From Desulfatitalea sp. BRH_c12 (lineage in GTDB: Bacteria; Desulfobacterota; Desulfobacteria; Desulfobacterales; Desulfosarcinaceae): a stretch of DNA of 64,000 bases. Location: NCBI GenBank assembly GCA_000961655.1, contig LADR01000012.1, forward strand, positions 180,841-244,840. The letters run 5' to 3'. The position numbers and the translations under genes are program-made. Each line of letters begins with the position of its first letter. Within the stretch, counting starts at the first letter, position 1. This document shows positions 8,531-17,142 of the stretch, in pieces. The notes under the pieces are model-generated. The model was not told the origin of the DNA and made no database searches. It was given only the letters and a program-made list of their open reading frames with translations.

Positions 8531-10390
8531 CTACTTGATGGATGGGTCGCCGGCTTGCAGCGTGATGGGTAAGGTTAGCGTAAATCGGCTGCCCTGACCC
8601 GGCGAACTGTTTATCTCCAAGTTCCCTCCGAAATAATTTGCGCGCTCCCGCACGCTCATCAACCCCAACCCAGCCTTGGTGCTGGCGGACTCGAGCAGGT
8701 CGGTGTTGAAACCCTGTCCCTCATCGCTGACCGTAATATGGATATTTTTTTCTGTATTGGTAAGTGCGACCCGTGCGCTTTTCGCGGCTGAGTGCTTGAC
8801 CACATTGAATAACAACTCCTGAACGGCGCGGTAGATAAACACCTGGGTCAGCGAAAAATCGACCTTTTCATCAGTATGCACATCAAGCTGCACGTTTAAC
8901 CCGAGTTTCTCGTTCATTTGATTGGCAAGCCACCGAAGCCCGGCAACGAGGCCGGAATGATAGAGCACGGTAGGACTCAACTCATGCGACAGGCTGCGTG
9001 CCTTGCTTATCGATTCCTTCAGCAACCGCCTGACGAAATCGAGTTCAGCAGCGGCGTTCAAATTTTCGCCGCACAAATCCAGTTGCATCAGCGTGGCGGC
9101 TAAAACCTGCTGCAAATCATCGTGCAGCAATTCTGCAATGCGCCTGCGTTCCTGCTCCTCCGATTCGATCAACTCCATGGCCAGCACTTGAAGCTGTTTT
9201 GCCCGGCGTCCGGCAAGCTTCGTGCGTTCGGTGACTTGCTGCTCGAGGGTCATATTCAACTGTTTCAGCGACTGCTCGAATTTTTTACGTTCCGTAATGT
9301 CCAGGACAAAGGATAAAATTTCACCGCTGTCCCCCGGCATTGTCACTCCGGTAACCAATACCGGCACGCGTGATCCATCACGACGGACGTATTCCTTTTC
9401 GACGGCGTGGTATAAGCCCCCGTTTTTCAACTGCCGCAGGGCATAGTCGTCCGCCGGCTGCCATTCGGGAGGTGTCAGCGCCCGCCAATCAACCTTGCCC
9501 GAGATGAGCTCTTCCCGGGTACAACCGAAGATGTTCAGGAGATGATCATTCGCCTGGATGACATTTCCCGCTGCGTTGCTGATGGCGATGCCGACGCCCT
9601 CGATCCTGTGGTCGAACAGGGTCTGGAGCCTGCTGTAGGCAATGCCTAACGCCTCTTGCGCCTTCTTGCGCTCGGTGATGTCGGTGGCCAGAATGGCAGC
9701 CCGCCGGTTTTCGGTGCCCTCGATGCGCCAGCAAAGAACGCTGAACCAACGTTTCAAATCGACGACATAATCCTCGAACCGGAGGCGCTCGCCTGTTTTT
9801 ACAACCTTTGCGTAACGTTCCATCCACCGGGGTTCGATGCCGGGCATGAGTTGCCGCATCGTCCTTCCCGCGACATCCTTCAGGCCTGTTTGTCTTTCGA
9901 ATGCCGGATTGGCCTCGATAAAAAGGAAGTCAACCATGCCATCGGAATCCTCGATCATTTCCTTTATGGCAAAAGCTTCATCCATCGTGTCGAACAGCAT
10001 CCGATAACTTGCCTCGGTTTTCTCCCGTTCAATGATGGATTCGCGCAATTTTCGAGCGGTTTCTTTTTCAATCCGCAGAGCGGTTTTGATTGTCGAGACC
10101 AACAATCCAATCGCCAAAAATGCAGCCAGCCTGATCGCGGCGTTCCAGATCGATAAAAAATCGGTGATTACGAAGTGCCCGGTAAAGATAAAGGCGCCTG
10201 CCCAGACAATCGAACAAAAGATTGCAAAAACGACTGCCCCCGATTTGCCAATGAACCATGCGGCAAGCGATACGGGTAAAAAATAGAAGACGAAAAAGCT
10301 AAACTCGTAACCTGTAAAATAGTCTAAAATCCCAATAGTGAGGGATAAGACACCGATTGAAAGCCACCGTTTTTGTGCATCCGCCTTCAT
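8531..10390 (-). CDS. Membrane PAS histidine kinase of the NarL-partner (HisKA_3) class
   Basis: This is a 619-residue sensor kinase. The start at 10390 is preferred over an upstream in-frame start because AAAGGAT lies just before it and MKADAQKR leads directly into the membrane part. Residues about 10-110 form four or five membrane helices. Two PAS domains follow (about 130-265 and 270-390), each ending in the ITERKK motif. A coiled stretch leads to the phosphoacceptor region ERRRIAELLHDDLQQVLA (His near residue 424). The ATPase domain has NVVKHSAAKSA and DEGQGF. Kinases of this class normally phosphorylate NarL-type regulators. No such regulator is adjacent, so it is an orphan here and its signal is unknown. 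Confidence 0.88.
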   Translation of the reverse strand: MKADAQKRWLSIGVLSLTIGILDYFTGYEFSFFVFYFLPVSLAAWFIGKSGAVVFAIFCSIVWAGAFIFTGHFVITDFLSIWNAAIRLAAFLAIGLLVSTIKTALRIEKETARKLRESIIEREKTEASYRMLFDTMDEAFAIKEMIEDSDGMVDFLFIEANPAFERQTGLKDVAGRTMRQLMPGIEPRWMERYAKVVKTGERLRFEDYVVDLKRWFSVLCWRIEGTENRRAAILATDITERKKAQEALGIAYSRLQTLFDHRIEGVGIAISNAAGNVIQANDHLLNIFGCTREELISGKVDWRALTPPEWQPADDYALRQLKNGGLYHAVEKEYVRRDGSRVPVLVTGVTMPGDSGEILSFVLDITERKKFEQSLKQLNMTLEQQVTERTKLAGRRAKQLQVLAMELIESEEQERRRIAELLHDDLQQVLAATLMQLDLCGENLNAAAELDFVRRLLKESISKARSLSHELSPTVLYHSGLVAGLRWLANQMNEKLGLNVQLDVHTDEKVDFSLTQVFIYRAVQELLFNVVKHSAAKSARVALTNTEKNIHITVSDEGQGFNTDLLESASTKAGLGLMSVRERANYFGGNLEINSSPGQGSRFTLTLPITLQAGDPSIK

Positions 10391-10594
10391 AGCCGATCCT
10401 TTCAAACACCAAGAGCGCAACACTGCCGCCATGCCTGAGGATTTTTGACGACTGGCGTCTAATGTATAAAAGCGCTGATAGATGAAAAACTCAAGTAAGA
10501 AGGTGGCGGATGGACTGAGGGATTTTTGTGGATGGTAGGGTGTCAAATCAGCCGGTAGCTCACAGGTAGCTCACACCAGGACGTTCGGGACCGT

Positions 10595-10955
10595 CCGGAA
10601 TTGCGCATGAGGTACTCCAAAAGAGCGAAATCCAACGGCTGCAACCCTATTTTCTTTTTTCCACGATGAACCTCTCTGGTTTGTACATCCATGCAAAGAT
10701 CGCCCTCGGCGAGCCGGATGGGCTCCGCCCGTCCGCTGGCCCTCCGGATGAGAGCATGAACGCGGGCCAGCAGCTCGGTGAACGCGAACGGTTTGACCAG
10801 GTAATGATCGCTCCCTGTTTAAAGCCCTCTGATTCGGTCGTCCAGTGTACCCTTGGCGCTCAGAATAATGATGGGGATGCTGGGATCCTTACCCCGTCGC
10901 AACTCTTCCACCAGAGTAAGCCCGTCTATCTTCGGTAGCATGATATCCACAGAAG
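10595..10955 (-). pseudogene. OmpR-family response regulator remnant with internal stop
   Basis: Translated on the minus strand, this stretch follows the regulator at 12591-13271 closely: VDIMLPKIDGLTLVEELRR, then IPIIILSAK, LVKPFAFTELLARVHALIRR and LQPLDFALLEYLMRNSG. A TAA (complement of 10819-10821) replaces the CAA of the intact gene, giving GL-stop-TGSD. The receiver N-terminus with its acidic pocket and the DNA-binding C-terminus after RNSG are both missing. It is therefore a dead, truncated paralogue, presumably left from a duplication of the downstream locus. Confidence 0.85.
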
Positions 10956-10961
10956 CGAATA

Positions 10962-11095
10962 AGTTTTTCGGGCAGAAATGGCCGAAGAGATCGATTTCGG
11001 CCGCTACCCGGTGTGGCGTTTTGAACAGACCTACGGTCTGAGCAATTTCTGTTTCGAGTATGTAGGGTGTCTTTTCATAGGCTTACGAAACGATT
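10962..11095 (+). pseudogene. Metallophosphatase remnant, internally deleted
   Basis: The plus strand reads EMAEEIDFGRYPVWRFEQTY and then GLSNFCFEYVGCLFIGLR. The intact phosphatase at 13667-14692 has EMADEIDFTRP, then KYPVARFEQTYGPSNFSFEY and GNCLFIGLR. About 15-17 codons containing the GNHD metal-binding motif are deleted between IDF and YPV, and a 1-base loss lies near the left end. Both flanks of the gene are gone. It abuts the regulator remnant in the same relative orientation as the intact regulator/phosphatase pair, so both remnants come from one duplicated segment. Confidence 0.8.
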
Positions 11096-11116
11096 CCAAA
11101 TGGCATTCATCATTGT

Positions 11117-12613
11117 TCATTTCTTTGCAGCAGATCGAATACCAACTAAGGTAGGGGATTGGCTCACCTGCGATGATATTAAGCCCGAATAAGGACCTTC
11201 CAAGCCAATGGCGCACGGAAGGGAGACAGTGAAAACACTTCCCTCTCCAGGTCGGCTGTCAACGTCTATGGTCCCATGATGGGCGGCAACGATGGCTTTG
11301 GCCAAGCTCAACCCCAGTCCGCTGCCATGCTCGCCCCGGCTGCGGTCGCAACGATAAAATTTATCGAAAATATTTGGCAAGTCCTTTTCGGAAATGCCGA
11401 TCCCGGTATCATTTACGCGCACAAGAACCTGTTCGTTGAAAGGCTGCACCAGAACAGAGACTGTCCCGCCGGGGGGTGTATATTTCAACGCATTATCAAG
11501 AAGGTTGCCCACCAGACGTTGAAGCATGCGCGCGTCTGCCCATAGCATGCAATCATCGACTGTTTCGGTGATCATGTTTATGTCTTTATCCTCGGCTACG
11601 GGCATGAACAAGGCGCATGCATCATGGATCACTTGGCCGATATTGACTGCTCCCCAGTTCGGTTCGGCCATACCGGCCTCAGCTTCGGCGATATCGAGCA
11701 TGGTGTTGATCATGCCCAACAAACGATCGCAATCTTCGATCATGCCCGCGGTAGCCGCTTTTCCTTCATTAGGGGACATGACCGTGGTCAGTGCCATCTC
11801 CGCCGCCGCCCTCATTCGGGTAATGGGACTGCGCAAATCATGGGCGATATGATTATTAATCTCCTTCATTTCCCGAAAAAGCACATTGATGCGATTCAGC
11901 ATGTGATTGAAAGCAGTCGCCAGCAGATCGATTTCGGCACCGTGATCCTTGACTGTTACGCGGTGTTCAAAGTTCCCTTTCGATATCTGCAGTGCCGTGC
12001 GAGTCACCTGCTCAACACCGGCCAGAGCGTTTCTGGCCATGAACCAGCCGATCAAGGCCGCCAGGAACGTAACAGCGGCCATCGAGGGTATAAAGACGTC
12101 GCGCACTATTTCCAGAAAGACATCATCCTCCTGCGACGATTGGCCGAATTGAAGAATCAAGCCGTTACCGATAGAACCGCTGACCACCCGCGTTGGATAG
12201 GCTTGGTCAGGGAGTCGAAGCGTTTCAAAAACATGATTGGCGCCGGTCAGTTTCAGGCGCTCAACGTAACGGTCGGCCGGTTGCAGTCCGCGCCACGCGG
12301 ACATGTCCGTAGCAGATAGCTCCTGGCCGTCATCTGAAAAAATCCTTAGAAAGATATTTTTTGCGCCTTCGGATTCGACCTCCCAGAGCATACCCTCCTT
12401 GAGTTTGCTCAATCCGCCCGCGGATTGCATTATGGAAAACTCTTTTACTTCGGCTAAAAGTGAGTGATCCGTCTGCTCATAGACAATGGCACGGATCAGC
12501 AGATAAATGGTTAAAAAGGTAACCAGGGCGGAGAGGCTGAAGAGCAGCGAATACCAAAACGTCAGCCGGAAGGCCAGCGTCCCCTTGATCCTAAGTATCT
12601 TCTTTAATGACAT
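11117..12613 (-). CDS. Two-component sensor histidine kinase (HAMP/HisKA, heavy-metal or PmrB-like type)
   Basis: This 498-residue kinase has one membrane helix at about residues 13-37, a periplasmic domain of about 130 residues, a second helix at about 172-192, a HAMP linker, the phosphoacceptor motif IAHDLRSPITRM, the N-box NLLDNALKYTPPGG, and ATP-lid motifs DTGIGI and GSGLGLSLAKAIV. Its start ATG lies inside the 3' end of the regulator gene (23-bp overlap), so the two are translationally coupled. Its neighbours are lipid A and envelope modification genes, so a PmrB- or CusS-like envelope or metal signal is plausible. The sequence does not identify the ligand. Confidence 0.9.
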   Translation of the reverse strand: MSLKKILRIKGTLAFRLTFWYSLLFSLSALVTFLTIYLLIRAIVYEQTDHSLLAEVKEFSIMQSAGGLSKLKEGMLWEVESEGAKNIFLRIFSDDGQELSATDMSAWRGLQPADRYVERLKLTGANHVFETLRLPDQAYPTRVVSGSIGNGLILQFGQSSQEDDVFLEIVRDVFIPSMAAVTFLAALIGWFMARNALAGVEQVTRTALQISKGNFEHRVTVKDHGAEIDLLATAFNHMLNRINVLFREMKEINNHIAHDLRSPITRMRAAAEMALTTVMSPNEGKAATAGMIEDCDRLLGMINTMLDIAEAEAGMAEPNWGAVNIGQVIHDACALFMPVAEDKDINMITETVDDCMLWADARMLQRLVGNLLDNALKYTPPGGTVSVLVQPFNEQVLVRVNDTGIGISEKDLPNIFDKFYRCDRSRGEHGSGLGLSLAKAIVAAHHGTIDVDSRPGEGSVFTVSLPCAIGLEGPYSGLISSQVSQSPTLVGIRSAAKK

Positions 12614-13271
12614 AACCTGCCCCGTATACTGTGTGAATCAGCTTTTGCGCAAACCCTTTGTCCACCCGTTCCCGCAAGCGGCAGATCCGCACTTCGACCA
12701 CATTGGTCATGGGGTCGAAATTATAATTCCAAACATGCTCCATGATCATGGTTTTGGAAACGACCCTCCCTGCATTGCGCATGAGGTATTCCAGAAGGGC
12801 GAAATCGAGCGGTTGCAGCTCTATTTTTTTGTTTCCCCGCATAATCTCGCGAGTCAACAGGTCTATCGAAAGATCGCCCACGGATAGATGTGTGGACTCC
12901 AATCTTCCGTTGGCGCGTCGGATAAGCGCTTGGACGCGAGCCAACAATTCTGTGAAGGCGAACGGTTTGACCAGATAATCGTCGCTTCCGGTTTGAAGCC
13001 CCTTAATGCGGTCGTCCAGCTTGCGCTTGGCGCTCAAAATGATGATAGGGATCGTTGACTTCTTGCGCCGCCGCAACTCTTGAATCAGCGCAAGGCCATC
13101 CAATTTTGGCATCATAATATCCACAATCGCAGCATCATACGTCTGCTGCAAAGCCATTTGCAGGCCATATTCGCCGTCCGGGGCATGGTCCACGGCAAAG
13201 CCGGCCGATTTGAACCCCTTGATCATGAAAGCGGCAAGCCTCAGATCATCTTCCACCAATAGGATATGCAT
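12591..13271 (-). CDS. OmpR/PhoB-family response regulator
   Basis: This is a 226-residue regulator. The start at 13271 gives MHILLVEDDLRLAAFMIKGF, the expected N-terminus; longer in-frame extensions look non-coding. The receiver has the acidic pair EDD, the phosphoacceptor aspartate in AIVDIMMPKLDG, and KPFAFTELLARV at the end. The C-terminal winged helix contains LTREIMRGNKKIELQPLDFA and ends GAGYVIKEDT. It forms an operon with the overlapping kinase gene. A broken copy of the same gene lies at 10595-10955. It probably regulates the envelope genes that follow on the other strand. Confidence 0.93.
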   Translation of the reverse strand: MHILLVEDDLRLAAFMIKGFKSAGFAVDHAPDGEYGLQMALQQTYDAAIVDIMMPKLDGLALIQELRRRKKSTIPIIILSAKRKLDDRIKGLQTGSDDYLVKPFAFTELLARVQALIRRANGRLESTHLSVGDLSIDLLTREIMRGNKKIELQPLDFALLEYLMRNAGRVVSKTMIMEHVWNYNFDPMTNVVEVRICRLRERVDKGFAQKLIHTVYGAGYVIKEDT

Positions 13272-13666
13272 GGTTTTCAACTCCGGTCGATTGCACGCCG
13301 CCATTAGGGTTGCCGGCACGCCTTTAGTCCAATGCATAATAATGCAGCGCGTCCATACAGCAATAAAGCGGACTTCACAGAAACGCTCCCCGATCATGTG
13401 CCTTTCGTTGCTATATGTCCATATTAATGACCCTCAGGGTGATTGAACCGGTCATTGCATTCAAGCAACGGTCCAGCTTCTGCCGGCCCATTCTAATGGC
13501 TCGCGCCCATGTCCTGATTCCGTTCACTGCCACAATGCGCACCAGGACGGCTTTTAGCATTCGAAAATCAGGAAAAATTAAAAGTCCGTAATGATTCGCC
13601 GGAGCTCTGTTCATGCCATGAATTAGAATATATGATGTGTTGATTAAGGAAGGATAATACCAGAGA
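13272..13666. other. Intergenic region between divergent regulator and phosphatase genes
   Basis: This 395-bp gap separates the divergent two-component operon and metallophosphatase gene and must hold both promoters. I see no convincing promoter pair, repeat or small gene. The open frames that cross it lack ribosome sites and family resemblance. Confidence 0.5.
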
Positions 13667-14692
13667 ATGTCGAGAAGATATTTTTCAGTGCAGGGAGCCA
13701 CACGCCTGTTTGTCGCGGTGGTTGTCGTAGCGGCGCTGGGATTCCAGATTTATGCTGTCGCAGCAACAAGGAGAGCACGGACAACCCCTTTACCGGCCCT
13801 TTTTGGCAATGGTTCAGAAGTAGTCAAAGCGCTCCAGGCCAGACCGGTCGGAGATACATTCACATTCGCGGTCGTGGGCGACACCAAGAGCCTCGGAACA
13901 TTTGAGCGGGTAGCGCAGATGATTCGGCGCGCAAATCCCGATTTTGTAGTGCTGTTGGGTGATTGCACATTTGACGGCACGCAAGAGGAACATGACTTTT
14001 TGCGTGTGGAAATGGCCGATGAGATCGATTTTACCCGCCCCACCTTCTACCTGACTGGCAACCACGATGTCAACGAAGCGAAATACCCGGTCGCTCGTTT
14101 CGAGCAAACTTACGGCCCCAGCAATTTTTCGTTCGAGTATGGCAACTGCTTATTTATCGGTCTGCGCATTCTGGACCCTCCCTATAACAATGAGGAAAGC
14201 CTGGCCTATCTCCGGAGTCTGTCCAAAGCTGATTTGGGCAAATACCGGCACCGCTTTCTGATGATGCACATTCCCCCGCCGGTTTCCCCCGATTTTCAGG
14301 CGCGCACTTATCCGGAGAGCGGGGAGTTGTTGAACATTATCGATCAAATGAACATCGACTATGTTTTAGCCGGTGATTTTCATGGTTATTGCCGCACCCA
14401 GGTCGGACAGACCAACTACCTAATTTCCGGCGGTGGTGGGGCCCGACTGAACAAAAAACACGGCCGCCAGTTCAACCACGCCATTTTTCTGCGCGTAGGT
14501 TCCGACTATGTCTCGGAACAAATTTTGATGGCACGGCCTGCTAACGACTGGGAGGACATGCTGGAGCATGCGGCCATTGTGCATGTCGCCCCCTTTTGCG
14601 CTCGGTACCCCTGGCAGGTTGTTCTGGTAGATGTTCTATTCATTTTACTGGCAGCCAAAATAGTGGTGCGTGGGCGGTGGGCCCGAGAATGA
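13667..14692 (+). CDS. Membrane-anchored calcineurin-like metallophosphatase
   Basis: This 341-residue protein has an N-terminal membrane segment (residues about 12-32) and a second hydrophobic stretch at the C-terminus (WQVVLVDVLFILLAAKIVV). The metallophosphatase motifs run in order: FAVVGDTKS, VVLLGDCTFDG, LTGNHD, MMHIPPP and LAGDFHGY. These supply the two-metal centre of the family, although the first motif is GDT rather than the usual D-x-H. The substrate could be a phospholipid, nucleotide or phosphoester at the membrane. It begins a run of envelope genes with the TVP38 protein and the glycosyltransferase directly downstream. A decayed copy lies at 10962-11095. Confidence 0.85.
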   Translation: MSRRYFSVQGATRLFVAVVVVAALGFQIYAVAATRRARTTPLPALFGNGSEVVKALQARPVGDTFTFAVVGDTKSLGTFERVAQMIRRANPDFVVLLGDCTFDGTQEEHDFLRVEMADEIDFTRPTFYLTGNHDVNEAKYPVARFEQTYGPSNFSFEYGNCLFIGLRILDPPYNNEESLAYLRSLSKADLGKYRHRFLMMHIPPPVSPDFQARTYPESGELLNIIDQMNIDYVLAGDFHGYCRTQVGQTNYLISGGGGARLNKKHGRQFNHAIFLRVGSDYVSEQILMARPANDWEDMLEHAAIVHVAPFCARYPWQVVLVDVLFILLAAKIVVRGRWARE

Positions 14693-15418
14693 ATGTTGAG
14701 AACAGGAAAAATGAATCCAACTAGCTGCAAAAGGGAAACAGCCGGCGATCTGCTCAGAATCAGCCTGTTGGGATGCTTGTTTCTGGCGCTGGCCATTTCA
14801 ATCAGGTTTGCAGGCCCCGGGCACTATTTGTCAGCGGCGCGGCAGTGGGCAAATCTGATGGCGCATGATCCCTCCACTGTTCACCGGATAGTTGGATTCT
14901 GCTTTTTTATTGCCACCGGAGGCCTTTTAATCAGCGTGGGGATACCCCGAATATGGATCAGCGCGGCGGCCGGCGCGGTTTATGGGTTGGCATTGGGCTT
15001 GGTGTTGGCCATGGCCGCTTCTATCCTTGGTTCAGCGGCGCTATTCTGGATGGGTAAGACCCTGCTGAGCGATATGCTTCAGAAGCGCGCGGCTGGGAAA
15101 ATCGCAGACTGGAAAACAGGCTTTGAAAAAAATGCCTTCTGGTGGGTTCTTTACCTGCGGCTTTTCCCGCTGGCTAACGCGACCCTGACGAGCCTGCTGT
15201 GCGGCACATGCCGCATACCGTTTGGTGCTTTTGCGGGCGCTTCCCTGATCGGTTTCCTGCCTTATACGCTCATTTTCGCAGCCTTTGGCGATGGCGGATG
15301 GGGTGGGAATGTGACTAAAATCCTCGTCGGCTTCGCGCTATTGGGGGCCACCATGATGGTACGCAAATGGATCATCCACACACAATCAATAATCCTGTCG
15401 CGCCGGAAGCAAATTTAG
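14693..15418 (+). CDS. TVP38/TMEM64-family (SNARE-associated/DedA-related) membrane protein
   Basis: This is a 241-residue membrane protein. The conserved core runs from ISVGIPRIWISAAAGAVYGL through GSAALFWMGKTLL to LYLRLFPLANATLTSLLCGT and SLIGFLPYTLIFAAFGDGG, matching the VTT domain of TVP38 and DedA proteins. These are implicated in lipid scramblase or undecaprenyl-phosphate traffic and in resistance to cationic peptides. The ATG follows the phosphatase stop codon directly; an internal ATG at 14711 with AGGAAA upstream is an alternative start. The 3' end overlaps the glycosyltransferase by 52 bp. Confidence 0.87.
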   Translation: MLRTGKMNPTSCKRETAGDLLRISLLGCLFLALAISIRFAGPGHYLSAARQWANLMAHDPSTVHRIVGFCFFIATGGLLISVGIPRIWISAAAGAVYGLALGLVLAMAASILGSAALFWMGKTLLSDMLQKRAAGKIADWKTGFEKNAFWWVLYLRLFPLANATLTSLLCGTCRIPFGAFAGASLIGFLPYTLIFAAFGDGGWGGNVTKILVGFALLGATMMVRKWIIHTQSIILSRRKQI

Positions 15419-17046
15419 GACAACGCGTCGTTCGCGTTGCACGCAGTCTTGCCGCCTGGCGGGACAAAGATGTTCCGGTGCTGTTCATTGTTGCCTTCTG
15501 TCTCTTGCTCTGGGGCGGCGAGTATGTGCTTCGCCATCTCTGGGAACCCGACGAAGCGCGCTTTACCTATATCAGCTGGGAGATGAACCGGAGCGGTGAC
15601 TGGCTCGTCCCGCACCGGGACGGTGAATTTTATGCACATAAGCCTGTCTTGATGTTCTGGCTTATCAAGGCAGGCACACTTTTAACCAACGGAGCCTTCA
15701 ACCAGATCTCGGGCCGCTTGCCTTCGCTGCTTGGTTTGGTCCTGGCATTATGGGCACTTTCACGGATAGCGGCCCGCTGGTTCGACCGGCCCGCGGCCTG
15801 GCGCGCTGTATTCGTGCTTTCCACATCCGCATTGTTCTGGCAAACAGGCGGCATGGGTCAGATCGATATGCTGCTGCTCGGCCTCGAAATGACAGCCCTG
15901 CACCTGTTGTTCAAAACCGATGATGCGCCCGCCGTGTGGCGATCGATGCTGGCCTTTGGCTTTATGGGCCTGGCGATAATGGCCAAGGGGCCGGTCGGTC
16001 TGATCATTCCGTCCGGCATTTACATCTGCGCCAACCTGGCCGGGGGTTGCGGGCGAAAGATCATCCGCCGTCATTGGCTCTGGGGTTTGCCGCTGGCTTT
16101 ATCCCTGCCGATCGCCTGGCTATTGGCGGCAAAGCTGAACGGAGCGCCGGATGCCTATTTTAAAGAGCTTTTATTCGATCAAAATGTGGGTCGGCTGGCT
16201 GGCAAATTCGGGGGACACACACAACCCTTCTACTATTTTTTAAAATACCTGCCGTTGGATTTTTTACCATGGACACTGTTCATACCCATGGTGGTCGTGA
16301 CGATGTGGCAGAATCCCCGCCAGAGGTCTGAATTTTACCGGTTGGCGGCATGGATCGGCTTCGTGGTTTGCTTCTTCAGCCTCAGCGGCAGCAAGCGCAA
16401 TCTTTACATACTGTCCGCATATCCCGCGGCGGCCCTGCTGGTGGCGGCAGCCATGCCGCGATTGGCCGATATCAAACAAAAGTGGCAATCGGTTTCAGCT
16501 TACTTACTCATCGGCAGCCTTGGGTTACTAGGGATTTCAGGGATCGCTACGCTTTGGGTTGCAGCATTGCCGATCCCTGCCTGGCCGCTGGTAATGGCAG
16601 GCATTTTGTGCGCTACCGGCGCTGTCTTGCTGCTGGGCGTTTTCCGGCGGCATCAATTGAGCGCGCGATTCTTTTCATTTTTTATCGTATTCTTGATGGT
16701 TATGGAAATCATTGCCGGCACAATAGTCCTGCCAGCATTCAATCCAATCAAAACACCTGTGGAACTGGCCCGGGCCGCGCCTCAGTACATTGCTCCCAAT
16801 GAACCCCTGCTGCTGTTCGCGATGACGGAAGAAATTCTGTCGCTATATTGCGGCCGTCAGGGACTCAGGATCGATGATCCGGATGAGTTGCTCAGGAAAA
16901 TAAATGGATCCCAAGGCGGCATTGTAGTCTTTAGTCAGGCAAGCTGGCCTCAAATGAAAGATCGACTCGAAGGATACGGTGAGCCGCGCCCATTGCGGGT
17001 GGGTAGCCAGCGTTTCATCTGGCTGGCTTTCAAGACCCCGAATTGA
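15367..17046 (+). CDS. ArnT-like lipid-linked sugar transferase (GT83/PMT family)
   Basis: This 559-residue multi-spanning membrane protein starts within the TVP38 gene. The first periplasmic loop carries LWEPDEARFTYISWEMNRSG with the acidic pair of this family, followed by DGEFYAHKPVLMFWLIKAG. About 11-12 hydrophobic segments follow, then a soluble C-terminal tail. ArnT proteins move aminoarabinose or another sugar from an undecaprenyl carrier to lipid A phosphates. No arnA/B/C/D set is present here, although a GT2 enzyme that could make the lipid-linked donor lies at 18880-19596. Donor sugar and acceptor are therefore unproven. Confidence 0.85.
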   Translation: MDHPHTINNPVAPEANLGQRVVRVARSLAAWRDKDVPVLFIVAFCLLLWGGEYVLRHLWEPDEARFTYISWEMNRSGDWLVPHRDGEFYAHKPVLMFWLIKAGTLLTNGAFNQISGRLPSLLGLVLALWALSRIAARWFDRPAAWRAVFVLSTSALFWQTGGMGQIDMLLLGLEMTALHLLFKTDDAPAVWRSMLAFGFMGLAIMAKGPVGLIIPSGIYICANLAGGCGRKIIRRHWLWGLPLALSLPIAWLLAAKLNGAPDAYFKELLFDQNVGRLAGKFGGHTQPFYYFLKYLPLDFLPWTLFIPMVVVTMWQNPRQRSEFYRLAAWIGFVVCFFSLSGSKRNLYILSAYPAAALLVAAAMPRLADIKQKWQSVSAYLLIGSLGLLGISGIATLWVAALPIPAWPLVMAGILCATGAVLLLGVFRRHQLSARFFSFFIVFLMVMEIIAGTIVLPAFNPIKTPVELARAAPQYIAPNEPLLLFAMTEEILSLYCGRQGLRIDDPDELLRKINGSQGGIVVFSQASWPQMKDRLEGYGEPRPLRVGSQRFIWLAFKTPN

Positions 17047-17142
17047 GTTGCCTTGGAGCAGGCAGCAGATCCTTGCTGCGCAAATGGTCGGATCGAACAT
17101 GGCGCCGGGCGGTCCTTTATAAAAGCACCCTGTGGATCACCA

